Positions 12,101-20,482 of a stretch of 64,000 nt of DNA are shown here, one piece after another. Made by a program: the position numbers and the translations under genes. How positions within the stretch are numbered: the first letter of the stretch is position 1; every line of letters begins with the position of its first letter. The stretch is taken from the NCBI GenBank assembly GCA_964019055.1, contig OZ025217.1, forward strand, positions 9,323,755-9,387,754. Direction: 5' to 3'. The DNA comes from Anthopleura xanthogrammica (taxonomy: Eukaryota > Cnidaria > Anthozoa > Actiniaria > Actiniidae). The notes below the pieces were generated by a model. That model saw nothing but the letters and a program-made list of their open reading frames with translations. It searched no databases and was not told the origin of the DNA.

Positions 12101-12491
12101 GTATATTATGTGCTCCGAAATGTCTGGGTTCCGAAAGGGTAGGACCAAAGGTAGTCAGTCAGGGAAAGTTGCCAAGATTCATAGCTACTCTAACGATGAA
12201 ATTAAGCTCAGCGACACTGAAATTATAGAAAACGGTTATGTAAAGGATCACGAGAAAACGAATCAACGCTCGGTGTCTACAAAGGCAAATGGCTTTGAAA
12301 ATAACCGACAAGAAAAAGGAAAGGATCATTCTGTTGTTAATGAGTATATTAAAAAAAGAGAAAGAGAAGACGAGCTGTACGCTGAGTGGAAAAACGCCAT
12401 TAGTGTCTTAGATCGACTTTTCTTTTGGCTTTTTATCTTAACGTTTGTCGTGTCCAGTGTTGTTATTCTGTATGGATATTCCAGACCTTGA
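2682..12491 (+). CDS. Nicotinic acetylcholine receptor subunit, alpha-type (Cys-loop channel), spliced gene
   Basis: This gene encodes a ligand-gated cation channel subunit that acts in the plasma membrane as part of a pentamer. Five coding exons join in phase: 2682-2763 (or 4678-4774), 6241-6392, 7006-7050, 7698-7807 (or 9282-9391), and 11414-12491. They give 488 or 493 residues, the usual family length. Visible in order are a signal peptide, the N-terminal helix (LYEDLFRDYN), loop D (WNASLYG), loop A (WKPDILLYN), a Cys-loop with 13 residues between Cys166 and Cys180, loop B (GSWTF), and the vicinal cysteines YECC (232-233) that define alpha subunits. M1 spans about 250-275, M2 about 282-304 starting GERISL (glutamate at the cation-filter position), M3 about 311-338, and M4 about 461-485. 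The M3-M4 loop is charged and variable. A candidate AATAAA lies at 12777. The ligand is not proven to be acetylcholine. Confidence 0.9.
3470..3657 (+). mobile_element. LINE-like 3' tail with (ATCT)n end
   Basis: An AT-rich 3'-UTR-like stretch ends in TTTTAATAAACTAG followed by four to five ATCT units. That is the usual form of a severely 5'-truncated non-LTR retrotransposon. It lies in the receptor's first intron. The rest of 2764-6240 is intronic, with short poly-purine or pyrimidine tracts and no other gene apart from first exon B. Confidence 0.4.
4678..4774 (+). CDS. nAChR alternative first coding exon B (signal peptide)
   Basis: ATG opens 32 codons plus one base, ending at a GTATGT donor in phase 1, the same phase as exon A. 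The product has a basic, glutamine-rich lead (MKEKLQEK) and a hydrophobic core (ILIYLVSLLLNL). It would give a different signal peptide, probably from a separate promoter. A second Met at codon 8 is an equally possible start. Transcript data are needed to show which start is used. Confidence 0.65.
6241..6392 (+). CDS. nAChR exon 2 (N-terminal helix of ligand-binding domain)
   Basis: A pyrimidine-rich tract and TTTACTCAG acceptor precede the exon, and it ends at a GTAAGT donor. Two bases plus 50 codons encode the mature N-terminus (YEDLFRDYNKEILPVLN) and beta-1 (VHVTFGFALSEILDV), typical of nicotinic subunits. Entry is phase 1 and exit phase 0. Confidence 0.9.
7006..7050 (+). CDS. nAChR exon 3 (45-nt exon)
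   Basis: Fifteen codons (DEKNQVLSTNVWVRQ) lie between a TTTCAG acceptor and a GTAAGA donor. This is the conserved small exon of the family, equivalent to the NVWLRQ segment. Both boundaries are phase 0. Confidence 0.9.
7495..8340. repeat. Dispersed repeat fragments with ATGGCGGCCAT motif
   Basis: Two related blocks (about 7495-7620 and 8205-8335) share a TGCAATCATTCCCAAG-like lead and an ATGGCGGCCATGTTG-like core. They lie on either side of exon 4a. Relatives occur at about 19380, 22790 and 54920, so this is a dispersed family, probably a non-autonomous element. Confidence 0.4.
7698..7807 (+). CDS. nAChR exon 4, version a (loops D and A)
   Basis: This 110-nt exon enters in phase 0 and leaves in phase 2, with an ATAACAG acceptor and a GTAAGT donor. 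It encodes TWKDKLLRWNASLYG and, at its end, WKPDILLYN, which are ligand-binding loops D and A. Its final split codon becomes Asn with the exon at 11414. A same-length sister exon lies at 9282, so using both in one transcript would shift the frame. Confidence 0.88.
9100..9236. mobile_element. Short foldback (MITE-like) element
   Basis: The left arm ATAGACCCCTTGCA with CAGCTCAATTTGGAG pairs with the right arm CTCCAAATTGAGCTG and TGCAAGGGGTCTAT. It forms a 137-bp hairpin in the intron just upstream of nAChR exon 4b. A degraded relative is at about 34015. Confidence 0.6.
9282..9391 (+). CDS. nAChR exon 4, version b (duplicated loops D and A)
   Basis: This is a paralogous copy of the exon at 7698 with exactly the same length (110 nt), phases and donor. 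It encodes TWKDISLTWNSSLYG and WVPDIVLYN. Open frame, invariant Trp residues and splice sites are all kept, but about a third to a half of the residues differ from version a. Because 110 is not divisible by three, only one version can be included per functional mRNA, which suggests mutually exclusive splicing. A hairpin repeat (9100-9236) ends about 45 bases upstream of its acceptor. Confidence 0.85.
10382..10486. repeat. C-rich CACCCCAAA repeat; minus strand is G-quadruplex-prone
   Basis: Repeated CCCCAAACA and CCCAACA units give at least six runs of three to four G on the minus strand, separated by short loops. The block lies in the last receptor intron, where the non-template strand is C-rich. 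Confidence 0.6.
10518..11012. mobile_element. Foldback element of about 490 bp in the last nAChR intron
   Basis: The left arm (AGGGCCACCGAG, then AACCAATCAAAATGTAGAA and ATTCCAACTTTGG) reappears as reverse complement on the right (CCAAAGTTGGAAT, TTCTACATTTTGATTGGTT, GTGGCCCCGGT). No transposase frame is evident between the arms. Confidence 0.55.
11060..11270. repeat. Dispersed repeat also present at 36.9-37.3 kb
   Basis: Segments such as ACGCGTGAAAAACGTCTGCG and CTTTACAAAATGCCAAA recur in reverse orientation at about 37080-37235. This intronic copy ends roughly 150 bases before the receptor's last exon. Confidence 0.45.
11414..12491 (+). CDS. nAChR terminal exon (Cys-loop, loops B/C, M1-M4)
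   Basis: I place the acceptor at GTCTTCACAG ending 11413. Only there does the single leftover base complete the phase-2 codon of exon 4 and give LYNNVNNND. The open frame continues upstream to 11331, but no AG there has the right phase. The exon carries the Cys-loop, the YECC pair, all four transmembrane segments and the TGA stop at 12489. A 1078-nt last exon holding all of M1-M4 means no introns split the channel domain. Confidence 0.9.
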
Positions 12492-12776
12492 AATGCATGT
12501 AAGAACGAGTGGAGAAGCTCAGTTCTACTGGGAACCAAACCAAGCTGGCAACAAAATGATATTTAAAAGATTGCCATTAACATCATGCATTTCTGGTCTC
12601 GTGCGGAATTTGTATCAGCGTATCAGCTGAATGAGAAGTTTTCAAAAGACGTGTACATGGGAGATTGAGGATATAGGACAGTATTTGCCGGCATTCACAA
12701 AGGATGTTAATAAGATTCATAAGATGTAAACTATTGGTTATCCGAAGCAATTGACATACAGTTCGGCAAAATTATA

Positions 12777-12782
12777 AATAAA
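12777..12782 (+). terminator. Candidate poly(A) signal of the nAChR gene
   Basis: AATAAA lies about 285 bases after the receptor stop codon. It is the first canonical signal downstream. Confidence 0.45.
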
Positions 12783-13149
12783 GTTAAAAGAAAAAAAGGG
12801 AAATTACCACGGGAAGCAAGGCAACCAAGCGAAGATAGACAGCAAAGACATAAGCCGGCAGCACACCCAGATTCAAAGTTGTGCATTGCTCATTAACATT
12901 ATTTATTGCCTTTTTAATCTCGTATCCACATTCGTCATGTTCAGCACCAAAGAACTGAACGAGAAGCTCGGTGAAGGGTTGCAATAGTCAGCTGCGCATG
13001 CTTGTTGTGCAGACTACCGAGATCAAGAGAAGAAAAAGACGACTGACGCACGCGCGTGCTGTGTGCTGTTATAAGGCACGCGGGCATTGACAGAACACGA
13101 GAGAAGTGTTAGAAGAAGCACAATGCTTAGTGGAACTTCTTTATTAATT

Positions 13150-13418
13150 GGCCCTATTGAGTTTTAGTCAACTCTTGAATCAAACTTCGCTTATGAGTAT
13201 CTCTAGTGACGTTTGGTCAACGTTTGAATCAAACTTCTCTACTGAGTATTTCTAGTGACTTTTGGTCAACGTTTGAATCAAACTTCTCTACTGAGTATTT
13301 CTAGTGACTTTTGGTCAACGTTTGAATCAAACTTTGCTTTTGAGTATCTCTAGTTACTTTTGCTCAACGTTTGAATCAAACTTCTCTACTGAGTATTTCT
13401 AGTTACTTTTGGTCAACG
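13150..13418. repeat. 49-bp tandem repeat, about 5.5 copies
   Basis: The unit contains GGTCAACGTTTGAATCAAAC and recurs at 13221, 13270 and 13319, a period of 49 bases, with diverged edge copies. It sits between the convergent nAChR and Frizzled-CRD genes. Nothing else is recognised in 12783-13738. Confidence 0.8.
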
Positions 13419-13739
13419 TTTGTTCATATTCAATACTTTTAAAAGTCTACAAAAAAACTTGTATTTTGAATTAGAGTGTAGTAATGCAAACAGGATTCTA
13501 TTTTCCATGTATTTACCTAACTTTCTGCCAATAGAGGAATGCATAGACCTTTTCTGAGATGAATAGATTAAATTCCTGCAATGTGGCCTAGCCTACAAAC
13601 ATCTGTTGTGTATTGTGCTCATATATGGTATTTTTTGTACCGACACTAACCCACAATGCAACCTGTTTTTTCGAACTCAGAAAATATCTATGCCTTCTCC
13701 AATGTATTAACAAAAATAAATTCATTACGCATCGATCTG

Positions 13740-13745
13740 TTTATT
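13740..13745 (-). terminator. Candidate poly(A) signal of the Frizzled-CRD gene
   Basis: TTTATT on the plus strand reads AATAAA on the minus strand, about 158 bases past the stop codon at 13903. Confidence 0.45.
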
Positions 13746-13902
13746 ACATTTGCCTTTTAGACCCTCCTGAAAGGAAATCTTAGAGCCATAGGGTAGAACA
13801 GGGTTGAACAGGGTTCTATATTTGACCCAACAATTCCATACGCATTGCGTTCGGTACCCATGCTAAATTTTGTTGAACAGATTTTGGCTCTCACGTGATC
13901 AT

Positions 13903-14264
13903 TCATGAAATGCATACTTGTCCGTTTCCTTTTTCGGGAAAGCGTGAGCAGTTGAACTGTGCAGGCCAATGAAAGCCAAATCTCTCTAAAACTGGCTGAC
14001 AGCCGCGAAATGATCGAAGACATAACGAACGACAAGGTGGTATCACACCCAGCTCGGTGCATATCGGAGCATACATTGAACATAGAAACACTTCTAAAGA
14101 ACTGGAACACTGGATCTTGACAAGAGGGATGAACTGATTCAGCTCTATCATGGCTTCGTCTTGAGTACGGTGTTCTAAGATATTTGGAAATAATGTGGAT
14201 TTGTGGCCTAATGCAGAACACATCGGTATTGTAAGGTTTTGACAGCGTTTTCCTGGAGGTGGGT
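13903..14264 (-). CDS. Fz-CRD gene terminal exon: complete CRD3 and stop
   Basis: The acceptor TTTCTTCACAG opens two bases plus 120 codons. They encode PPPGKRCQNLTIPMC through GNGQVCIS and TGA. All ten CRD cysteines are present. The exon entry lies upstream of the first in-frame Met, so that Met is not the start. Confidence 0.88.
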
Positions 14265-17200
14265 CTGTGAAGAAATTGAAGAATCATTCTGTCAGTAAAT
14301 ATAATTTGGACCACAATTTTTTTCTCCTGTCACGAATCACTGAGCATTATGCATTGAACCCACTATACGTGACAAGTGAAGCATATCTCCGAAGTATAGT
14401 ATAGAGGTTTTGCACCATCACGTACCAGCGCCCATGATATAGCTTGGGCTGCCTGTGGTTAGATGGCAGAACAATAAAATCCCTTTCCTCTCGGGAATTG
14501 AATTCTTTCTCATGTAAAACGATTGTATTATTTCTGCCATGCAATATGGCTGCAGTCACGTGATGAAGCAAAACCTCTATAGAGGCTTTGCACCATCACG
14601 TGATAGCAGCCATGACAGGAGGCAAGAACAATTGAATCTGGTCTAATATGGTTTACATGAGAAAGAATTCAGTTTCTCAGAGGAAAAACTCTATTGTTCC
14701 GGCCTCTTGTCATGGCTGCCATCACGTGATGGTGCAAAGCCTCTATTGGCCGGTTAGTATGCCTCTTTACCTTGGCCGTAATATTTTCCCATTTCAGACC
14801 ATGTGTCATTCCCTTGAGTATCATTTCTTTGTTTAGAGGTTGCACTTGAGAAGGCACATAAATATGGATACAACTCAAACAAAGAATCGTATTCTCAAGA
14901 GAATGACACGTGATCTGAAATAAGAAAATGTTACGCTCAGGCTAAAGTCTGTTAAGAAGCCATACAAAATCTAAAATCTTATCAGTGGAGTATTGCTGTG
15001 ACACAAAGAACTAAGTGCCAAACACTTACCCGCGTGAGGAAAAGTACTAGTCTTGGTGATCAGCGGTTTTTGTTTTGTTGGTGGTTCAGAGGTTATTGCA
15101 TTCGTAAGTTCTGAAAGACGTATGCATGCATTAGTGGTCTCTATTAATTATTAAAGATCATGATATACCATTGCCGCAAGCTAGATTACTCAAAGTTCAA
15201 CAAAAACAAAAACATTAACCAACAAGATAAATCAACCATGTCCTTTGCTATTCCGAACCATCTATACCAAAGAAAATCCTTCTCAATGTCGTGCTATTTC
15301 GTGCGTTTTCGGTGGGAGAAAAACCGCAGAACTCAAATAAAAACTTTCGAAGCACAGGAGAGACTCATCAAGCGATTCTACTCACCTACAGTACGTACCG
15401 AACCTGGCGGGAATCGAAAACATGTTGCATTGGTCATAGGCGAGCACAACTCACCGCGACGCCAGCTGTGCTTCGGTGTATTTTTAAAATATTGCGCGGC
15501 TTAAAATTTCAAAGTTCAAACAACCGTACCTGTCTGGTTATCAGGGGGCTTTGGTATGCACGTCTCACCACTGCCTTCTTCTGGAAATCTCGAACAGTTG
15601 AATTTCGCAGGCCAGACAAAACCAAATTTATTCAACAAGGGTTCACAGCCCTGCTTTGATTTTTCACAAAGCGAACGACAAGGCGGTAGAGTGCCAATAT
15701 CCGTGCACACGGGCGTGTAGATGGAACAAAGAAACAGGTTTAAGTAACTTGAACAACCGATTTTCACTGCGGGAGAAAGTTCCTGGATTTCTGAGGCAGC
15801 TTCTTGTTGATTGCGGTGACCAAACATGTTGGGGAATTTGGTAAAGTTGTACCCGATACCCTGGCACATTGGTATGGTTATTTCCTGGCAAACGCTGTCA
15901 TTAAGTATTCCTGGAAATACAAGGTACAACGTGAAGTAGAACTGATTTTGCTTTAGAGGAGTTATGCCTTTGGTAAATACCTCCCTTTTTTATTTTCAAC
16001 ATGAATTTGGAAATTAGTAAGAGGGGTTTGATGACGGTCATGCTGTAGGGCATAGCATGAAAATGTAGGATATCCGGCGGGATCCCTATTCCGTCAAATA
16101 GACCGAATCGGCTAAGGTGGTGTTTTTTTTTTTCGTTTCCACTCAATTCAAATCTTGCCAGAAAAAGATTATTTGTCTTTTGTATTTGGATATCACATGT
16201 AAATTAAATGGATTTTTTTGAAAAAAAAGATATTATTCCCAGAGGTTTTGAAATGGGAGGAAACGTACATAGCAACGCGTTAGCCGATTTGGATTATTGT
16301 TTCTACAACATGGCTGCCAAGAAACATTTATTCACGACTTTGAGAGGTACATAAATACGTACAATATGTACAATGTTATTCTTCACTGCACATGAAAACT
16401 TTTGTGTTTATGCAAATGAGCCAAATCGAAATGCTTTATGGGTCGTAAGAAAGCAGCGTATTCTTGGGGTGCAACCACGTGACTGAAAATCCCTTGAGAT
16501 ATAAATAACAATGAAACAGTAGCCATATTGATGTAACATGTACCCCCAACTAACCTTGAATTCGTTTTCGCTTGACGTTTCGATTTTCTGGAAATCGTTG
16601 AGCTAGATGTGCTGGTTGGGGAGGACCGGTAGACCTAAATCCTTGGAAACATCCTTTCTTTGGTAGTTTATTGCAACGAAGTGAGAAAGGCCATTTCATT
16701 TTTAATTTCTTCATAACGCGTTTGCAACCTTTTCTTATTTTGTTACACAATGACCTGAAAAAGAGAAAAAAATGTGAAAACATCATTCGTCGTGACACAA
16801 TGGGTTTTGTAGAATTTATAATGGTAATAAAACTAAGTTGAGTGCAATTTGGGCTGAAATCACAAGAGTGATTACAAAATTGCACGACCGCGTAGTGGGA
16901 GCGCAATTTGTTAATCACGAGTGTGATTTCAGCCCAAAATTGCAAGACACAAAGTTCTATTACCTATTAATCATATCCATTTTGAAATCTCAATATATTC
17001 AAATACTCAACAGTTATATGTAGCTTCAAAAGTGATTGATTGACAAAATGATGCTATTAATGATTCAAAATAGTGCGATTATGGCTTAAATCGCACACTT
17101 TTTAGCCAATCAGATTGCAGGATTTGCTAATGATTTCAAAATGGATATGATTAAGAATATTATTGACGCAAAAGCCCTCCCCCTTGTCCCGGACCTCACA

Positions 17201-17934
17201 TCTACATCGGTAAAATTTCCCTTATAAGTTTTCCCTAATAATTGTACAAAAAATAATATTGAAGACTGTATTGGGGGGGGGTTAAATGTTGAAACCACTT
17301 GTGTATTTTGTTGTTGTTGTTGTTTTTTGCACTTGAGCATTAATATTTTTGTGCGTGTACCTATAACGGTTGTGATGATATACAGTTGAAGCTCTCCTTG
17401 CAACCACTCTCGTAAGCGACCAGCCCGAGTTACGACCACGATTTTGAAGCCCCGTTTGCATTGCCGCTTATGAGAGCCCATTCTCGTTAACGACCACCTC
17501 TAGTTACGACCACTTTTTCGATTTCCCGAGGTGTTTGCTTACGAGGGCTTCGACTGTAGTTAGAATATGCATTGAACGCGAACAATGAAAATGTTTGGAA
17601 TAGAAAAGAGCAACGCTCAAACGATTGAAACGAAAGATGACTGTGTGACATTTGACCCGGTTTTTAAATTTTAAATTTCATTCCAAGCTTCGTTCTTACC
17701 TGCAAGGGATCTGTGAATGATTATAGATACAAGGGGGCGTGTAGACTCTACAGAGAAACGCCTCAAGCAGTGGTGAGCATTGTTTCCGAAGTACTTTGCC
17801 CCAGCGCTTAATGACATTTCTTATCTGGTTCTGATCTGTGTGGCCAAAGCTGTTGGGTAACATTGTGTACGTATAGCCTACTCGACGGCAGGTCTTGATG
17901 TCGATCCGTTCACATAAAGGTTTTACTTTGCGGG
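13903..17934 (-). CDS. Secreted-type protein with three Frizzled cysteine-rich domains
   Basis: Four minus-strand exons join in phase: 17934-17700, 16754-16555, 15910-15530 and 14264-13903. They encode three consecutive Frizzled CRDs. With the inferred signal exon at 31251-31323 the product is 416 residues, with CRD1 at about 32-138, CRD2 at 177-287 and CRD3 at 304-414. Each CRD has the full set of ten cysteines and the expected landmarks (for example LTIPMC, PCRSLC, FNCSRFPE). The protein stops two residues after the last CRD cysteine. It has no seven-transmembrane, netrin or kinase region. Frizzled CRDs bind Wnt lipids and proteins, so a soluble Wnt-binding or decoy role is a reasonable inference. 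CRD1 is the most basic and most divergent. It is split by an intron after IPCR, while CRD2 and CRD3 are each one exon. Confidence 0.88.
14400..14580. mobile_element. Foldback MITE, copy 1
   Basis: TAGAGGTTTTGCACCATCACGT at the left matches ACGTGATGAAGCAAAACCTCTA at the right as an inverted repeat. It lies in the intron before CRD3 and abuts copy 2. Confidence 0.6.
14579..14746. mobile_element. Foldback MITE, copy 2
   Basis: TAGAGGCTTTGCACCATCAC and GTGATGGTGCAAAGCCTCTA form near-perfect termini. The two copies share their junction TA, as expected for one element inserted at the edge of another with TA target preference. Confidence 0.65.
14785..14935. mobile_element. Foldback element with TTTCAGACCA/TGATCTGAAA ends
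   Basis: The termini ATTTCAGACCATGTGTCATT and AATGACACGTGATCTGAAAT are inverted. The core carries CAACTCAAACAAAGAAT. Close relatives lie at 37385-37610, with a partial one at about 59205. Confidence 0.6.
15530..15910 (-). CDS. Fz-CRD gene exon: complete CRD2
   Basis: A TTGTATTTCCAG acceptor and ACAG|GTACGG donor bound a symmetric phase 1-1 exon of 381 nt. It encodes VCQEITIPMC through GSGETC with ten cysteines and NFT/NCS glycosylation sequons. The 1-1 symmetry allows duplication or skipping without a frameshift. Confidence 0.88.
16555..16754 (-). CDS. Fz-CRD gene exon: second half of CRD1 plus basic linker
   Basis: The acceptor is CTTTTTCAG and the donor CAAG|GTTAGT. The exon completes CRD1 (SLCNKIRKGC to KLPKKGC) and adds a basic linker (NVKRKRIQG) that could be a proprotein-convertase site, which is inference. 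Phases fit both neighbours. Confidence 0.82.
17381..17558. mobile_element. Short TIR element in the CRD1 intron
   Basis: The left end TACAGTTGAAGC and right end GCTTCGACTGTA are inverted repeats, with AGTTACGACCAC motifs inside. It resembles a non-autonomous DNA transposon. No coding capacity is seen. Confidence 0.6.
17700..17934 (-). CDS. Fz-CRD gene exon: first half of CRD1
   Basis: The acceptor is CAATTTTAG and the donor GCAG|GTAAG. Two bases, 77 codons and two bases encode PLCERIDIKTC through HSQIPC. Entry phase 1 fits an upstream signal-peptide exon. Five of the eventual ten cysteines plus the first cysteine of the IPC motif are here. Confidence 0.82.
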
Positions 17935-18214
17935 CTAAAATTGAACGAGCAAAAATAGGTATAACAACAACGATCGTAGATCGTAAGTAATTTCGGAGGG
18001 ACGGGGATTCATGCAGTTTGGCATTTTCTCTCTACTGATTCGTATACCTTTTTTTTTTTAATAATTTTTTTTATTTACACTTAAGGAGGATCACACTAGG
18101 TGTGTTTCTCTAGATGTTCAATTATTCGTGTACCTGCCAACCTATTGGAAGAATACTCAACCCCAAAGTAAAGTGGCTCAAGATTAATACTAGACATATA
18201 TACACTGTCACATG

Positions 18215-18450
18215 TACTGCCTCTCTGCCTCTGTCCGTCTGGGAGACATAGCAGCCACATAAGTTAGGGAACATATAGTCCCCCTACGTATGGAACAGAT
18301 TTTTCATACTTCTTTTGGATTTATCAAAATCTACTGTCTCTCTGCCTCTCTCCGTCTGGGAGACATAGCAGCCACATAAGTTAGGAAACATATAGTCCCC
18401 CTACGTATTGAACAGATTTTTCATACTTCTTTTGCATTTGTCAAATTGCT
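18215..18450. repeat. 117-bp tandem duplication
   Basis: Two nearly identical units carry CCGTCTGGGAGACATAGCAG and ACATATAGTCCCCCTACGTA, offset by 117 bases. They lie between the Fz-CRD gene and the first GPCR. No gene is seen in 17935-20482. Confidence 0.8.
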
Positions 18451-18799
18451 GAATCACGAAGCTTGGCATAGGCTTGTATATAACGACCATGATCAGAAAG
18501 AAAATTTTTTTGCATATACCCTTACAGATGATAACACCATTTTCTATATACAACTAACGTATTTTCCATTGTACACCTCCTCCTCCTCACACACACACAC
18601 AAATATAACTCTAAAAGTCTAAAAATTAAAGTCTAAAAATTAAAATGTAGTCAAAGAAAATAGTTCTGGTGTACAACTATGAACTTGTACATATATACAA
18701 TATTTTGGGGAAATACTAAAAAAACTAATTTATAAAGTATGTTTTTTATTTTTAACATTTAATGAAAGCATGCTAAATACAGAATAGTTATTCAATGGG

Positions 18800-19140
18800 A
18801 TCATAGTTAATATTTAGCAGTTATTCGCCGAAGGCGAAGTGATTATCGATGAATATTTACCGAGCGGCGAGTCTTCGAGCTGCGAGGAAAATATTCATCG
18901 ATAATCACTGAGCCTGAGGTGAATAATTGTTTTAGTATAAATAAAAAGGTGATTATTTCAAAAAAGAAAGAAGGAAACAACATTGAAAGTGAAAATATTT
19001 TATTTTTTAAAAGCGCGACGGTCACGCTGACAGCCATTTTGTCCGAAAAGGTGATTATCGGCTGATAATCCGAGATAGAAAACCAATCAGAGCGCGCGAT
19101 TTTGTATAATCACCTTTGTATTTATACTAATAACTATGAT
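18800..19140. mobile_element. TIR element inserted in one GPCR duplicate (empty site at 22.58 kb)
   Basis: The element begins ATCATAGTTA and ends TAACTATGAT. It is flanked by GGG on both sides and contains an internal hairpin (AATATTCATCGATAATCAC). The paralogous region near 22575-22590 reads straight through (CAAGGGGCTTCAGC), which is a direct empty-site comparison. No transposase is present. Confidence 0.7.
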
Positions 19141-19599
19141 GGGATTCAGCAAAATATCATAATAAGTATCTCAAAGGCGAGTTCAATATTTGTTCTCATC
19201 TGACTATTTTCCTTAATAGTATATGTCCTTCGAGAGAAGATTCCAGCTGCCATGTTTACATAAATAATGCAAATGTCTCTATTATATCCTGATGAATTAT
19301 TCTGATACAAACTTACTGACAATTAGCACGTGGATAGATATTCTCAACTATCATTCCCAACAGAGCGAAATAATACAAAAATGGCGGCCATATTGGTTAG
19401 TGTAAAAAAAAGCGAGACTAATGACGAAGCTTTTGTTTGACTCAACCAAGATGGTGAATACGAAAACCAGCTATATTAAGAAAAGCAATTTATATTCAAT
19501 TTATGATATTACAGATCAGTACAGATATAATTAACTTGAGACTTACCATTAGATAGCAAATTTGATGTAATAATTCGATCGTGATAAAACGCAAAAAAT

Positions 19600-20410
19600 T
19601 GTTTTAATTTGTCTAGGAAGCTATTTATTACACTAAATGCGTATTTTGTGGTATTATTAAAAGACTAATACCATTATAGTACTATTGGTCATTAAGATCA
19701 TCAGGTGTGCAAGAGCAGCAAATTATTACTTCATCAAACCTTAACCTTGATCAAACATTGTCCCAGTTATGTGCGAGCAGAAAATTACTGCACTAATAAT
19801 ATTGTAGTATTATGGGTCATTAAGATCATCAGGTGTGCGAGAGCAACAAAATATTACTTTCTGGAACCTTAACCTTCAGTTGATCATTGTTCAAGTTATG
19901 TACGAACAGAAAATTACTGCACTAACAATATTTTAGTTCTATTGGTCAGTGTAATTCAGGATATTCACTCTTGTTTCATCCTCTGACTTCTTCCACTTAG
20001 TACTCATAGCAAAATAAGTAAATTGTTTTAGAATTGGTACAGTTTAATTTAGGGGTAAATAGACAGTACATTTTAGGGATCATTTTCAAAATTTCCGACG
20101 AGCATCCCCGGCCTGTTTTATATATAGTTAGTGTGGAAGTTGTGTCGGACAGAAAACTTTAGTACTGCACTAATGATATTAGTGGGAGAGCAATAATGTA
20201 CAATTATGTAGAAATTATGAATCATTTTTACTGAATTGGTCCGGCATTAAATAAGATCATTAGATGTTGGTGAGCAGCTAGCTATAAAATACCTTCTGAA
20301 ACCTCAAACTTGTTCATTGTGGAAGACGAGCAGAAAATTATTGCAGTAATAATATCTTAGTACTATTGGTCACAAAGAGCATCAGGTGTGGTAGAGCGGC
20401 TATAACTTAA
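19600..20410. repeat. Degenerate ~124-128-bp repeat array upstream of GPCR 1
   Basis: Units contain ATTAAGATCATCAGGTGTG, CCTTAACCTTGATCA and AGAAAATTACTGCACTAAT. At least four to five diverged copies lie upstream of the first receptor. A larger array of the same family precedes the second receptor. Confidence 0.7.
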
Positions 20411-20482
20411 CTTTCTAGTGATTCGGTTTAACTGACCTGATACTTTATATTCATTTTACAGTGAAGCTGATAAGTGTTTACA

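Noticed and set aside
12784..12984. Minus-strand frame with a hydrophobic C-terminal stretch, looking like a membrane-anchor exon.
   Set aside because: No acceptor AG precedes it in frame, a stop lies immediately upstream, and it has no recognised domain.
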